A DNA stretch of 40,544 bases from an uncultured Myxococcales bacterium. Lineage in GTDB: Bacteria > Myxococcota_A > Bradymonadia > UBA7976 > UBA1532. Position numbers and translations under genes: made by a program. The notes beneath the pieces were generated by a model. The model had not been told where the DNA came from. It worked only from the letters and a program-made list of their open reading frames with translations, and did not search any database. Where the stretch lies: positions 1 through 40,544 of the forward strand of contig CAINDO010000135.1 in assembly GCA_903847385.1 (NCBI GenBank). Reading direction: 5' to 3'. This document shows, piece after piece, positions 7,737-16,668 of this stretch. Within the stretch, counting starts at the first letter, position 1. Every line of letters begins with the position of its first letter.

Positions 7737-8869
7737 GCCAGCCCCGCGGCGTGCACGGCCCAGCCCGCCGCCGCACCGCCGGCGATGAGCCAGGTCGAGC
7801 CCAGGTCGAACCGCAGCAGGGCCACGGCCGCGGCCCCCGCCAGCGCGAGCGTCGGCACGTCCACGAGCGCGGCGCCGGCGAGCTGCGCCGTGACCAGCGC
7901 CATCAGCGCGAGCGAGGCCGCGTTGACGCCGTCCAGGAACGCGCTCGCCGCCGGGGAGCGTCGCAGCCGCGGCACCAGCGGCCCGCTCAGCGCCACGAAC
8001 ACGAACGCCGGCAGGAAGATGCCGATCGTGGCCAGCAGCGCGCCCCAGGGGCCGGCCAGCACCCAGCCGATGAAGGTCGCCGTGGTGAACACGGGGCCCG
8101 GGGTGATCTGGCCGACCGCGATGGCGTCCATGAGCTGCGCCTCGGTCAGCCAGCCCAGGCGCTCGACCAGATCGGCGCGCAGGAACGCAAGCAGCACGTA
8201 GCCGCTGCCGTACAGCACGGCGCCGATCTTCAGGAACACCGCGAACAGCCCCAGGGGCGTGGCGGCGGCGGCGAGCGCGCCCGGCGCGGTCGAGAGCAGC
8301 AGCGGCGCGGCGACCGCACGCGTCGAGCCCGGGCGGGCGAGACCCACCGCGAAAAGGCCGGCCCCGAGCAGCGCGGCGAGCTCGTTCACCCCCGCCAGCG
8401 CGGCGGCGATCGTGAGCAGCGCGATCAGCGTCATCCGCAGATTCGGCGCGGCTTTGCGCGCCATGGCCGCCACGGCCTGCACCACCACGGCGAGCATCAC
8501 GGGTTTGACGCCGTACAGCAGCCAGCCGGCCTCGGGCAGGGTGCCCCAGGTGGTGTAGGCCCAGCCCACGGCGCCGGTGATCAGCATCGCCGGCACGATG
8601 AACGCCAGGCCGGCGACCAGGAGCCCGGGCAGCCCGCGGCGCACCCAGCCCACGTGCATGACCATCTCGGTGGAGTTGGGGCCGGGGATGAGGTTCGTGG
8701 CGCCGAGCAGGTCGAGGAACTGCGCGTCCGTCAGCCAGCCCCGGCGCTCCACGGCCTCGCGGCGCAGCAGCGCGATGTGGGCGGCGGGCCCGCCGAAGGT
8801 CGTGGCGCCCATCCGCAAGAACAGCCCGCAGAGCGTTCCCAGTGAGGTCTCGGCGGACGCGGCACGCAA
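7733..8869 (-). CDS. chrA: ChrA-type chromate transporter, two-domain (CHR family)
   Basis: A 378-residue inner-membrane protein made of two homologous CHR domains. The first carries FGGPAAHIALLRREAVERRGW and LIPGPNSTEM; the second carries GSGYVLLAFLRADLVERLGW and AVGQITPGPVFTTATFIG. Both have the conserved Pro-Gly-Pro motif. Characterised family members expel chromate, probably with protons; others have unknown substrates. The visible start is TTG 8869, preceded at a distance by GGGAG, with no ATG or GTG ahead of the first domain, so the exact start is uncertain. The gap to the upstream ric gene is only 6 bp, which implies a shared transcript. That pairing suggests an oxidative or metal-stress response that both protects iron-sulfur clusters and removes an oxyanion. 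Confidence 0.87.
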   Translation of the reverse strand: MRAASAETSLGTLCGLFLRMGATTFGGPAAHIALLRREAVERRGWLTDAQFLDLLGATNLIPGPNSTEMVMHVGWVRRGLPGLLVAGLAFIVPAMLITGAVGWAYTTWGTLPEAGWLLYGVKPVMLAVVVQAVAAMARKAAPNLRMTLIALLTIAAALAGVNELAALLGAGLFAVGLARPGSTRAVAAPLLLSTAPGALAAAATPLGLFAVFLKIGAVLYGSGYVLLAFLRADLVERLGWLTEAQLMDAIAVGQITPGPVFTTATFIGWVLAGPWGALLATIGIFLPAFVFVALSGPLVPRLRRSPAASAFLDGVNAASLALMALVTAQLAGAALVDVPTLALAGAAAVALLRFDLGSTWLIAGGAAAGWAVHAAGLA

Positions 8870-8875
8870 AGGCGA

Positions 8876-9559
8876 TCAGGCTCCCGGGGCGATGAACCGG
8901 GGCATGATGACATGGTTCTCCAGGTGCACGTGCGTGAGGATGTCCGTCTCGAAGTCCTCGAGCTCGCCGAACAGCGCGCGGTAGCTGTTGCAGGCCCACT
9001 CGGGCAGGGTGAAGTCCTGCGTCTCGAGCCGGACGCGGTGGAGCAGGTCGCCGACGGCCAGGTGGTCGGCGTGCATGGCCGCGAACTCGGCGCGGAGCAC
9101 GTCCGGGTCGGGCGTGTCGGCCCGCAGGGCGGGGAAGAGCGTGTCTTCTTCGGCCTCGAGGTGCGGCGGCAGGATCTCGCAGAGCGTCTGCACGGCGACG
9201 TTCAGGTCACGCAGGCGCGGGTTGTGCTCGCCGTGCACGCGGGCGACCTTGGCGGCCGTCGTCTGCAGGAAGGGCAGGACCTCGCGCAGGTAGCCGTGGT
9301 GCGTGCGCACGATGTGGTCGAGCAGCACGGGCGTGGGCAGCGTGCGGGGATCGATGCCCATGGCGCGGGCGCCGCGGGCCTCGGCCGCGCGCAGAAGCTC
9401 CGCGGCCACGGTGGGTGTGTCCAGGCCCTTCTCGGTGCAGGCGACCTCGAGGGTCACGTGGCCGCGGCAGCAGAAGTCCAGGCGGTGGCGCTGCAGCACC
9501 GGCGCCAGGGCCGAGTGCTCCAGGACGAGGGTGGCGAGGGGCATGGAGAGGTCGAGCAT
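8876..9559 (-). CDS. ric: Iron-sulfur cluster repair di-iron protein (Ric/ScdA/YtfE)
   Basis: A 227-residue cytosolic protein that in characterised relatives restores iron-sulfur clusters damaged by nitric oxide or peroxide. It has the ScdA_N (DUF542) domain at 1-55 with LDFCCRGHVTLEVAC, then a hemerythrin-like HHE domain with iron-ligand His/Glu in HIVRTHHGYLRE, GEHNPRLRDL, LPPHLEAEEDTLFP, AAMHADHLAV and LTHVHLENHVIMPRF. The length is normal. ATG 9559 is supported by CGGAGC upstream. It is the promoter-proximal gene of a ric-chrA pair and is divergent from sahR. The shared 123-bp interval holds an AT-rich patch (around 9591-9605) that could be its promoter; I saw no clear NsrR or FNR/DNR box. 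Confidence 0.9.
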   Translation of the reverse strand: MLDLSMPLATLVLEHSALAPVLQRHRLDFCCRGHVTLEVACTEKGLDTPTVAAELLRAAEARGARAMGIDPRTLPTPVLLDHIVRTHHGYLREVLPFLQTTAAKVARVHGEHNPRLRDLNVAVQTLCEILPPHLEAEEDTLFPALRADTPDPDVLRAEFAAMHADHLAVGDLLHRVRLETQDFTLPEWACNSYRALFGELEDFETDILTHVHLENHVIMPRFIAPGA

Positions 9560-9646
9560 GGGGGCTCCGTTCGAATGTCAGTGGATGAACTAATCTATTG
9601 AATCAGGCGCGCACGACCACCGCCACTCATTTCTTTTCGGGGCTAT

Positions 9647-9675
9647 TTGCATTCATGCGCATGATTGCATAGAGT
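9647..9675 (+). promoter_or_regulatory. sahR-ahcY promoter with palindromic operator
   Basis: A 22-bp near-perfect palindrome lies at 9648-9669: half-sites TGCATTCATGC and GCATGATTGCA match at 10 of 11 positions. It falls exactly between TTGCAT (9647-9652, -35-like) and TAGAGT (9670-9675, -10-like), which are spaced 17 bp apart. A repressor bound here would block RNA polymerase. The predicted transcript start falls at or next to the GTG at 9683, so the message may be leaderless; no Shine-Dalgarno precedes that GTG. The dyad and spacing are seen directly; SahR binding is inferred from the adjacent gene and from published SahR autoregulation. Confidence 0.7.
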
Positions 9676-9682
9676 CGTCTCC

Positions 9683-10714
9683 GTGCTCGCCCACGCCACC
9701 CCCACCCAGCTCGCCCCCAGGGACGCCGGCCCCGCGGTCGTCGCCAGCGCCGAGCTGTTCCGGCTGCTGGGCGACGAAGACCGCCTGCGCCTGCTGGCGC
9801 TCTGCGCGGCGGACGAGCTGACCGTGGGCGAGCTGGCCGAGCTGACGCAGGACAGCCAGCCGCAGGTGAGCCGCAAGTGCCAGCCCCTGCGCGCCGCGGG
9901 CCTGCTGCACGGCCGCCGCGAGGGCACGCGCACGCTCCTGTCCACGCCGACCACGGCCGAGACGGGTGTCGAGCCCGCGGTCTTCGACGCTGCGCTGCGC
10001 GAGGGTCGCCGCCTGTGTCTGCAGGAGGGCAGCCTGGCCCGCGTGCCGCAGGTCGTGGCCGCCCGCGAGGAGGTCTCGCGCCGGTTCTTCGAGGCCCTGC
10101 CCGCCGGTGAAGCCGCGCCCGCACCGGACGCCGATCTGCCCCACGCCTTCGCCGGCGTGGTCGCCCCGCTCCTGCCCGGCCGCGCCCTCGCCGTGGACGT
10201 GGGCGCCGGGGAGGGCACGTTCCTGCCCCTGCTCTCGCCGCTGTACGAGCGCGTGTTCGCCCTGGACCGCAGCCGCGCGCGCCTGGCCCGCTGCGCCGCC
10301 CGCGTGGCCGCCCTGGGCCTGCCCAACGTGCGGCAGCTCGAGGGCAGCGTGGACGACGCCGCCGTGATGGACGAGATCCAGCGCCGCGGCGGGGCCGATC
10401 TGGTGCTGGTGGCCCGCGTGCTGCACCACGCCGCGCGCCCCGCCGAGATGGTCGCCGCCTGTGCGCGCCTGTTGCGCCGCGGCGGCCACCTGGTCGTGCT
10501 CGATTACGCCCCCCACGACGACGAGGCCATGCGCACCGCGCAGGCGGACGTCTGGCTGGGGTTCCCGCCCGAGCAGCTCACGGGCCTGCTCGTGCAGGCC
10601 GGCCTGACGGACGTTCAGCTCTCTCCCTTCGCCGGTCCGCTCCCCGCGAGCGAGCCCGACGCGCATTTGATCTGGCAGTTGGCCTCGGGGCGTCGTGCCC
10701 CGGTGGCCGTTTGA
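9683..10714 (+). CDS. sahR: SahR-type regulator: ArsR HTH plus SAH-sensing methyltransferase-like domain
   Basis: A 343-residue transcription factor. Residues about 20-90 are an ArsR-family winged helix ([20 protein letters not shown], then [17 protein letters not shown] as recognition helix). Residues about 165-280 are a class I methyltransferase-like fold with SAM/SAH motif I VDVGAGEG, acidic motif LDRS and a [12 protein letters not shown] stretch. This two-domain layout next to ahcY matches SahR, described in Proteobacteria as a repressor of S-adenosylmethionine-cycle genes that leaves DNA when it binds S-adenosylhomocysteine. I chose GTG 9683 because the upstream TTG 9665 overlaps the palindrome and the -10 element. 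ahcY follows after 44 bp. An active methyltransferase role cannot be excluded from sequence alone. Confidence 0.85.
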   Translation: MLAHATPTQLAPRDAGPAVVASAELFRLLGDEDRLRLLALCAADELTVGELAELTQDSQPQVSRKCQPLRAAGLLHGRREGTRTLLSTPTTAETGVEPAVFDAALREGRRLCLQEGSLARVPQVVAAREEVSRRFFEALPAGEAAPAPDADLPHAFAGVVAPLLPGRALAVDVGAGEGTFLPLLSPLYERVFALDRSRARLARCAARVAALGLPNVRQLEGSVDDAAVMDEIQRRGGADLVLVARVLHHAARPAEMVAACARLLRRGGHLVVLDYAPHDDEAMRTAQADVWLGFPPEQLTGLLVQAGLTDVQLSPFAGPLPASEPDAHLIWQLASGRRAPVAV

Positions 10715-10758
10715 AGTCGCAACCGCAGTCGCTGAAATCAACCCCCGAGGAGTCACCC

Positions 10759-12225
10759 GTGTCGAATCTGCAGACCAAGACCGAGTTCCCCGCCTTCGTC
10801 GTCCGCGACATGTCGCTCGCCGAGCTGGGCCGCAAGAAGATCCGCATGGCCGAGAAGGAGATGCCGGGTCTCATGTCGCTGCGCGCCGAGTTCGGCGCCG
10901 CCCAGCCGCTCAAGGGCGCCCGCATCGCCGGCTGCCTGCACATGACCATCGAGACGGCCGTCCTGATCGAGACCCTCAAGGCCCTCGGCGCCGAGGTCAC
11001 CTGGACCTCCTGCAACATCTACTCGACGCAGGACGAGGCCGCCGCCGCCATCGCCGCCGCCGGGATCCCGGTCTTCGCCTGGAAGGGCGAGAACCTCGAG
11101 GAGTACTGGAAGAACATCGAGCTCCAGCTCACGGCGTTCCAGGGGGGCCACGGCCCCAACCTGCTGCTCGACGACGGCGGCGACCTGACCCTCCTCGTCC
11201 ACAAGGGCGTCGAGGTCGAGAAGACGGGCAACGTGCCCGATCCGGGCAAGGCCACCAACGAGGAGATGCGCGTCGTCTTCCAGACGCTGAAGGACTCCTA
11301 CGCCGCCTCCAAGGACCGTTTCACGAAGATCGCCGCCGAGCTCAAGGGCGTGAGCGAGGAGACGACGACGGGCGTGCACCGCCTCTACGAGATGGCGCGC
11401 GACGGCAAGCTCCTGATCCCGGCCATCAACGTCAACGACAGCGTCACGAAGTCCAAGTTCGACAACCTCTACGGTTGCCGTGAGTCGCTCTTCGATGGCA
11501 TCAAGCGCGCCACGGACGTGATGGTGGCCGGCAAGGTCGTCGTCGTCGCCGGTTACGGCGACGTGGGCAAGGGCTGCGCGCACGCCGCCCGCGGCCTCGG
11601 CGCCCGCGTGTACATCACCGAGATCGACCCCATCTGCGCGCTGCAGGCCGCGATGGAGGGCTACGAGGTCACGACGATGGACGAGGCCGCCGGCTTCGGC
11701 GACATCTTCGTCACGGCCACGGGCTGCTGCGACGTCGTCACCGGCGACCACCTGCGCGCCATGAAGGACGAGGCGATCGTCTGCAACATCGGGCACTTCG
11801 ACAGCGAGATTCAGGTCTCCTGGCTGGAGAACAACCCGGAGATCAAGGAAGAGAACATCAAGCCCCAGGTGGACCAGTTCATCTTCCCCGACGGCAAGCG
11901 CATCACGCTGCTCGCCCGCGGCCGCCTGGTGAACCTGGGCTGCGCCACCGGCCACCCCTCGTTCGTGATGTCCAACAGCTTCACGAACCAGGTCATGGCG
12001 CAGATGGCCCTTTGGAGCGCCGCGCACCACGGCGTGGACACCATGACCGGCATGCGCTTCGAGAGCGGCACCGTCCAGGTGCTCCCCAAGAAGCTCGACG
12101 AGAAGGTCGCCCGCCTGCACCTCGCCAAGGTCGGCGTCAAGCTCACCACCCTGCGCGCCGACCAGGCCGCGTACCTGGGCGTGAGCGTGGACGGCCCCTT
12201 CAAGCCCGACCACTACCGGTACTGA
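10759..12225 (+). CDS. ahcY: Adenosylhomocysteinase
   Basis: Cytosolic NAD-dependent enzyme that reversibly splits S-adenosylhomocysteine into adenosine and homocysteine, relieving product inhibition of methyltransferases. The 488-residue protein has the usual substrate domain ([45 protein letters not shown]), the NAD-binding Rossmann motif [11 protein letters not shown] near residue 265, [11 protein letters not shown], and the canonical C-terminus FKPDHYRY with the Lys-Tyr pair that reaches into the partner subunit's NAD site. An insertion of about 40 residues (around [19 protein letters not shown]) is the long-form bacterial version. GTG 10759 is preceded by GAGGAG. It is co-transcribed with sahR and very likely under its control. 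Confidence 0.97.
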   Translation: MSNLQTKTEFPAFVVRDMSLAELGRKKIRMAEKEMPGLMSLRAEFGAAQPLKGARIAGCLHMTIETAVLIETLKALGAEVTWTSCNIYSTQDEAAAAIAAAGIPVFAWKGENLEEYWKNIELQLTAFQGGHGPNLLLDDGGDLTLLVHKGVEVEKTGNVPDPGKATNEEMRVVFQTLKDSYAASKDRFTKIAAELKGVSEETTTGVHRLYEMARDGKLLIPAINVNDSVTKSKFDNLYGCRESLFDGIKRATDVMVAGKVVVVAGYGDVGKGCAHAARGLGARVYITEIDPICALQAAMEGYEVTTMDEAAGFGDIFVTATGCCDVVTGDHLRAMKDEAIVCNIGHFDSEIQVSWLENNPEIKEENIKPQVDQFIFPDGKRITLLARGRLVNLGCATGHPSFVMSNSFTNQVMAQMALWSAAHHGVDTMTGMRFESGTVQVLPKKLDEKVARLHLAKVGVKLTTLRADQAAYLGVSVDGPFKPDHYRY

Positions 12226-12305
12226 GCGGCGTCGGCCACCCGGAACGGGGGCCCCAGCCGCGCTGTCTATCCCGGCGAAGCCGCGGTTGACTGAGCGGCG
12301 TCGGC
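12221..12305. repeat. 16-bp direct repeat after ahcY
   Basis: ACTGAGCGGCGTCGGC occurs at 12221-12236, overlapping the ahcY stop, and again at 12290-12305, 69 bp later, where it is noncoding. This looks like a small local duplication of the gene end. Confidence 0.55.
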
Positions 12306-12317
12306 TGAGTCGGCGTT

Positions 12318-12338
12318 TACCCGCTTCTCATGCGGGTA
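12318..12338. other. Short hairpin in the ahcY-SDR interval
   Basis: TACCCGC and GCGGGTA form a 7-bp stem around a 7-base loop. There is no T-run after it on either strand, so it is a possible RNA structure or weak Rho-assisted stop at best. Confidence 0.3.
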
Positions 12339-12413
12339 TGACCCAGGGGCCGTTCTTCGGCGCGCGTCGTAGGTTGCCGCGGGTCTCCCATTTCCGCGGA
12401 CCGAGGAGCGTGC

Positions 12414-13253
12414 ATGAAAATCCTGAACGGCAAGATCGCGATCATCACGGGCGCCGGGCGCGGTCTCGGTCGCGCCCAGGCCGAGGCCTTCGCCGCCGCC
12501 GGCGCCCAGGTCGTCCTCAACGACCGCGGCACGGGGCCGGACGGCCTCGGCCACGACCCCACGATCGTCCAGGGCGTGGCCGCGGGCATCCCCGGCGCGC
12601 TGGCGGACGACCACGACGTCACCACGCGTGAGGGCGCCGAGGCGTTGGTGCAGGCCACGATCGCGCGCTTCGGCCGCGTCGACATCCTGCTCCACAACGC
12701 CGGCTGGGTCCGGGACATGCCGCTGCTCGAGGTCGACGACGCGACCTTCGCGGCCTCGACGGAGGGCCTCCTCAACGGCACCTTCCGCATCACGCAGGCC
12801 GTCGCGCGGCAGATGGTGAAGCAGGGCCACGGCGGGCGCATCCTGTTGACCAGCAGCGTCGTCGGCCTGGTGGGCAGCGCCGGTCTGCCCAGCTACGGCG
12901 CCGCCAAGGCCGGCATCTACGGCTTCGGCCGCGTGGCCGCCATCGACCTGCAGCCCCACGGCATCACGGTCAACGTGCTCAGCCCCATCGCCTACACGCG
13001 CCTGACCGCCGAGCTCCCGATCATGAAGTCGCTGCCCGGGGCCGAGCAGCTCTTCGCGCCCGAGCTCGTGGCCGATGTCACCACGTTCCTCGTCTCCGAC
13101 GAGGCCGCGGAGATCACCGGGGCCGTCGTCGAGGTGCAGGGCAAACAGGTCTCCGTGCTCCGCATGGCGCAGGGCCTGGGCGGGCTGCCCGAGGCCGAGG
13201 ACCGCTGGACGCCCGCGGAGCTCAAGGCGCGCTGGGCCGAGCTCGCCCGCTGA
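12414..13253 (+). CDS. SDR-family oxidoreductase, MFE-2/hydroxyacyl-CoA dehydrogenase-like
   Basis: A 279-residue NAD(P)-dependent short-chain dehydrogenase. The cofactor motif TGAGRGLG is at 12-19, LLHNAGWVRD holds the NAG motif, and the catalytic residues are Ser147/148, Tyr161 and Lys165 (in SYGAAK). The segment VLNDRGTGPDGLG after beta-strand 2 has an acidic residue that favours NAD over NADP, and the sequence style resembles the (3R)-hydroxyacyl-CoA dehydrogenase part of multifunctional beta-oxidation enzymes. With an acyl-CoA dehydrogenase in the same window, fatty-acid metabolism is plausible, but the substrate is not proven. The start at 12414 has GAGGAG upstream. It converges with the kinase gene, with only 6 bp between the stops. 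Confidence 0.87.
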   Translation: MKILNGKIAIITGAGRGLGRAQAEAFAAAGAQVVLNDRGTGPDGLGHDPTIVQGVAAGIPGALADDHDVTTREGAEALVQATIARFGRVDILLHNAGWVRDMPLLEVDDATFAASTEGLLNGTFRITQAVARQMVKQGHGGRILLTSSVVGLVGSAGLPSYGAAKAGIYGFGRVAAIDLQPHGITVNVLSPIAYTRLTAELPIMKSLPGAEQLFAPELVADVTTFLVSDEAAEITGAVVEVQGKQVSVLRMAQGLGGLPEAEDRWTPAELKARWAELAR

Positions 13254-13259
13254 GGCACC

Positions 13260-16124
13260 TCACCGACGCGGCGTGTACGCGTCCGTCATGCCCATGAGCA
13301 CGGCGTTGCGCTGGGCCTGATACCAGGCCGGGCTGCCCGGGGTCAGGCACGACATGGCCTCGGTGAAGTGCGTGCGCGCGGCGCCGCTGTCGCCCAGGAG
13401 GAGCGCCGCCTCGCCGGCGGTGCACAGCAGCTTCCCCCGAGCTTCCACGTTCCAGCCTTCGCCGGCGAGCGTGAGGGCCCGGTCCGCGCTCTTGCGGGCG
13501 CCCGCCGGGTCCCCCGCACGCAGGGCGTTCTCGGCGCTCTGCGCGAGCCACCGGGCGGCGTCGACGGGCTGGTCGCCGGCCAGCAGGTGGTGGGCGACGC
13601 GCGCCGGATCGGGCCGGCTCGCCTCGGCGAGCAGCTCGGCCACCTGTCGATGCGCCTGCGCGCGGTCCTCCGGGGTGAAGAGCTCGTACGCCGCGTCGCG
13701 CACCAGGGCGTGGGCGAAGCGCCAGCCCGGCTCGTGCCGCGGCGCCGACGTGTCCGGCAGGATGATCTCGCGCTCCACCAGCACCCGCAGCCACACGGCC
13801 GCGTCCAGGCCCTGATCGCCGGCGGCGGCGAGGCGCGTGAGGCCGGCGGTGGCGAAGCGCTCGCCGAACAGACTCGCCAGGCGCAACACACGCCGCGCGC
13901 GCGGCTCCAGGGCCAGCAGGCGCGCCTGCACCAGCGCCAGCACGCTGTCGGGCAATGTGTCCGCGCGGCCGGCGGCCACGGCCCGGATCAGCTCTTCGAG
14001 GCAGAACACGTTGCCGGCGGCGCGGGCCACGAGCTGCTGCGCGTCCGTGGTCGAGAGTCTGTCGCCGAGCGCGGACTTCACCAGGCTCAGGGCGGCGCGC
14101 GGGCCCAGCTCGCCCAAGGTGATGCGCTGGGGCGACCGGGTCGACCACAGCCGCGGATAGACGTCGTCCAGCTCGGGTCGAGCCAGCGCCAGCAACAGCG
14201 CGGCCTGCCCCGAGAGGCCGCGGATCAGCGCGTCCAGCGCGCGGATCGACGGCGCGTCCGCCCAGTGCAGATCGTCCACGGCGAGCACGATGGGCGTGCC
14301 CTCGGGCAGGGCGCGCGCGAAGTCCAGCAGCAGCGCCTCGCCGCCCTCGCGCAGCGGTGTGCCCGAGGTCCCCATCTCCACGCGGTCGGGCGAGGGGGTG
14401 TCGAGCCCGCTGACCTGCCGGGCGCTCGCGGCCAGGCGACCGATCAGCGAGAATGGCGCGCCGGCGTCCAGCGGATCGGCCTGGGCGCGCCAGACCACGG
14501 GGAGCTCCGACGCCGCCTCGAAACGCTGCAGCGCCGCCGCCAGCAGGCCCGATTTGCCTTGACCGGGGGGGCCCGTGACGACGACCACCCGCGGCGCCTG
14601 GTTCTCCAGGGCCTCCTCGAAGAAGCTCTGCAGCAGGCCGAGCTCACGCTCCCGACCGAGAAACGGCAGCGCGCGGCCGAGGATCCGCCGGCCGGGGACG
14701 AGCGAGGGTGCGAAGTCCCGCAGGCGCGGCCCGTGCGCGTCGCGCTCGACGGGGTAGCGGCTCGCCAGGAGCGTGGCGGCGGTCTCGTCCAGGCGCAGGC
14801 CGGACGCATCGAAGGCCAGCGCCGGCTCCGCGGCGGCGTTCGCGTCGCGCACCCCCGAGTCCGTGGACTGCCCCGTGACGTTGAAGGCGCTGCGGACCAC
14901 ACGCAGCGCCAGGCCCGCTTCGCCGAGCAGGTGTCGCAGCGCTTCGGCGCAGCGCACGGCGCGCCGGACCTCGTCCGCGGGGGCGCCCGTGCCGCGCAGA
15001 TGCACGATCCGCAGCGCGTCGGCGGTGCGCTCGACCTCGCCCCCGAAGCGCAGCGCGCACTCGGCCAGCTGACGCTCGCGCGCCGTGCGGTCGTCGGGCA
15101 GAAGGCTCACGATGCTGCCGGTGTAGGCTTCGAGCGGGGCGGTGAGATCCTCGCCCCCGATCTCCGACTCGGCCGTGATCGGCGACGTGTCTGCGCCCGT
15201 CGGGGCGGCCAGCGCCGGATCGTGCACCAGGAGCTGGGCGCGCATCAGCCGCTCGCCCCCGCCCAGGCTGCCCGTGGTGAGCGCGTAGTCGCCGGAGAGG
15301 CCGTCCACCTGGCCCAAGAGAGTGTCCAGGGCGTCGGCCACGGCGCGGGCGTCGGCCGGTCGCCGCTCGGGCTCCATCTCCAGCAGGTCCGCCACCAGAT
15401 CGTCCACCGATGGGGGCACGAGCGGGGCCAGCGTCGACAGCCGCGGCGCGCGCTCCAGCACGGCGCGCATGAGCAGCGCGGCCATCGAGTCCTCGACGAA
15501 GGGCATCCGGCCGGCGATGCAGCGGAAGAGGATGGCCCCCAGGGCGTAGAGGTCCGCGCGGCCGTCGAGCTCGAGCCCCCCGCGGATCTGCTCCGGCGAC
15601 ATGAACCCGGGCGTGCCCATCACCATGCCCGCCTGCGTGAGGCGTTGCTCTCCCGCGCGGCGGGCGATGCCGAAGTCGATCAGCCGAACGTCCCGCGCCT
15701 GGCCGGCCACCAGCAGCACGTTCGAGGGCTTGAGATCGCGGTGCACCAGGCCCTGCGCGTGGGTCGTCACGAGCGCATGGGCGAGCTGCGAGGCGATCTG
15801 CAGCGTGGTGCGCAGGGTGGGGGGCTGACGGTCCAGCTCGAGGTCGAGCGACGTGCCCTCGAGCCAGTCCATCACCAGGAAACAGCGGGCGTCGTCCGTC
15901 CGGCCGTGGGCCACGTGTCGAACGATGTTCGGGTGGTCCAGCAGCGCCAGGGCCGCGGACTCGCGCTCGAACCGCTCGTCGACCTCGAGCGAGGTCACCG
16001 AGATGAACTTGATCGCCACGGTCCGGCCCGTCCACCGGTCGAGACCCCGGTGAACCGTGCCCATGCCCCCCCGCCCGATCTGGGGGCCGACCTCGAAACG
16101 ATCCGTGAGTATCTCGACCTGCAT
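13260..16124 (-). CDS. Serine/threonine protein kinase fused to AAA ATPase signalling module
   Basis: A 954-residue multidomain signalling protein. The N-terminal Hanks kinase (about 9-270) is complete: glycine loop GRGGMG (17-22), VAIK with Lys39, HRDLKPSN with Asp130, DFG with Asp150, and GTPGFMSPEQ. Next comes a spacer (about 280-480) that reads like a degenerate nucleotide-cyclase-like domain. A large ATPase module follows, with LGRERELGLL, Walker A GPPGQGKS near 520, Walker B IVLAVDDLHWAD near 615, and a winged-helix then TPR-like helical C-terminus. This is the PknK/Myxococcota style of kinase in which a STAND-type ATPase integrates signals. No transmembrane segment is evident, so it should be cytosolic. 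ATG 16124 is the only sensible start. Neighbouring genes do not reveal its targets. Confidence 0.9.
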   Translation of the reverse strand: MQVEILTDRFEVGPQIGRGGMGTVHRGLDRWTGRTVAIKFISVTSLEVDERFERESAALALLDHPNIVRHVAHGRTDDARCFLVMDWLEGTSLDLELDRQPPTLRTTLQIASQLAHALVTTHAQGLVHRDLKPSNVLLVAGQARDVRLIDFGIARRAGEQRLTQAGMVMGTPGFMSPEQIRGGLELDGRADLYALGAILFRCIAGRMPFVEDSMAALLMRAVLERAPRLSTLAPLVPPSVDDLVADLLEMEPERRPADARAVADALDTLLGQVDGLSGDYALTTGSLGGGERLMRAQLLVHDPALAAPTGADTSPITAESEIGGEDLTAPLEAYTGSIVSLLPDDRTARERQLAECALRFGGEVERTADALRIVHLRGTGAPADEVRRAVRCAEALRHLLGEAGLALRVVRSAFNVTGQSTDSGVRDANAAAEPALAFDASGLRLDETAATLLASRYPVERDAHGPRLRDFAPSLVPGRRILGRALPFLGRERELGLLQSFFEEALENQAPRVVVVTGPPGQGKSGLLAAALQRFEAASELPVVWRAQADPLDAGAPFSLIGRLAASARQVSGLDTPSPDRVEMGTSGTPLREGGEALLLDFARALPEGTPIVLAVDDLHWADAPSIRALDALIRGLSGQAALLLALARPELDDVYPRLWSTRSPQRITLGELGPRAALSLVKSALGDRLSTTDAQQLVARAAGNVFCLEELIRAVAAGRADTLPDSVLALVQARLLALEPRARRVLRLASLFGERFATAGLTRLAAAGDQGLDAAVWLRVLVEREIILPDTSAPRHEPGWRFAHALVRDAAYELFTPEDRAQAHRQVAELLAEASRPDPARVAHHLLAGDQPVDAARWLAQSAENALRAGDPAGARKSADRALTLAGEGWNVEARGKLLCTAGEAALLLGDSGAARTHFTEAMSCLTPGSPAWYQAQRNAVLMGMTDAYTPRR

Positions 16125-16242
16125 TCAGCGCGGAGCCTAGCCAAATCCGCGGCGCCGCTCCACTGCCGCTGAGGGCTTCAGGGGAAACACCGGTCGGGCG
16201 TGACGCGGGTCAGGGAATGCCCCGATTCGCGCGCCCGCGCGC

Positions 16243-16443
16243 TCAGTCCTCGCTCTCGCCCTTCGCGGCCGCGAGGGCCTGCTCGCGGAAGAACTCGGCC
16301 ACGCCGGGGATCTCGCCTTCGTTGCGGGCCCGCTCGGCGGCGTTCTCCTCTTTGCGCTTCAGCCGGCGCGCCTCTTTGTCCTGCGCCTTCTCCTGGCGCG
16401 CCTTCTCTTTCTGACGCTTGTTGACGCTGGGGTTCATCGCCAT
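16243..16443 (-). CDS. Small highly charged protein (66 aa), unknown
   Basis: Begins MAMNPSVNKRQKEKARQEKA and continues with Lys/Arg/Glu-rich sequence that should form one long helix or coiled coil, then a short tail containing GVAEFFREQALAAA. A GGAG sits about 11 bases before ATG 16443; a second ATG at 16437 is also possible. Short basic proteins starting NPSVNKRQKE recur in delta-type proteobacteria as far as I recall, but no function is known to me. Nucleic-acid or ribosome association is a guess from charge only. It lies between the kinase gene (same strand, 118 bp away) and the divergent giant lipoprotein gene. Confidence 0.65.
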   Translation of the reverse strand: MAMNPSVNKRQKEKARQEKAQDKEARRLKRKEENAAERARNEGEIPGVAEFFREQALAAAKGESED

Positions 16444-16668
16444 TCGTGGGTCTCCGCGCGGCGAATGGCCGCGTCATGGGTACATGGGTCGGGCACTCTC
16501 CCACGTTTCGCCCGGTGAAAGCGCCCAAGTTGCCGAGAATCGACCGGGGGCCGACCCGGGGGTGGTCACGCGATCGTCCGCGGCGCCGGGCGTGTTTGCG
16601 CTGTTCCGCGTCTTCCGTCACGGTGGCGGCTTCTCACCACAACGCCACCAGACCAAGCGGAGCGCCCC

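Noticed and set aside
9560..9640. FNR/DNR or NsrR box before the Ric gene
   Set aside because: AT-rich words are present but no TTGAT-N4-ATCAA or AAGATG-type dyad could be aligned.
12226..12413. Intrinsic terminator after ahcY
   Set aside because: Hairpins are present but none is followed by a T-run.
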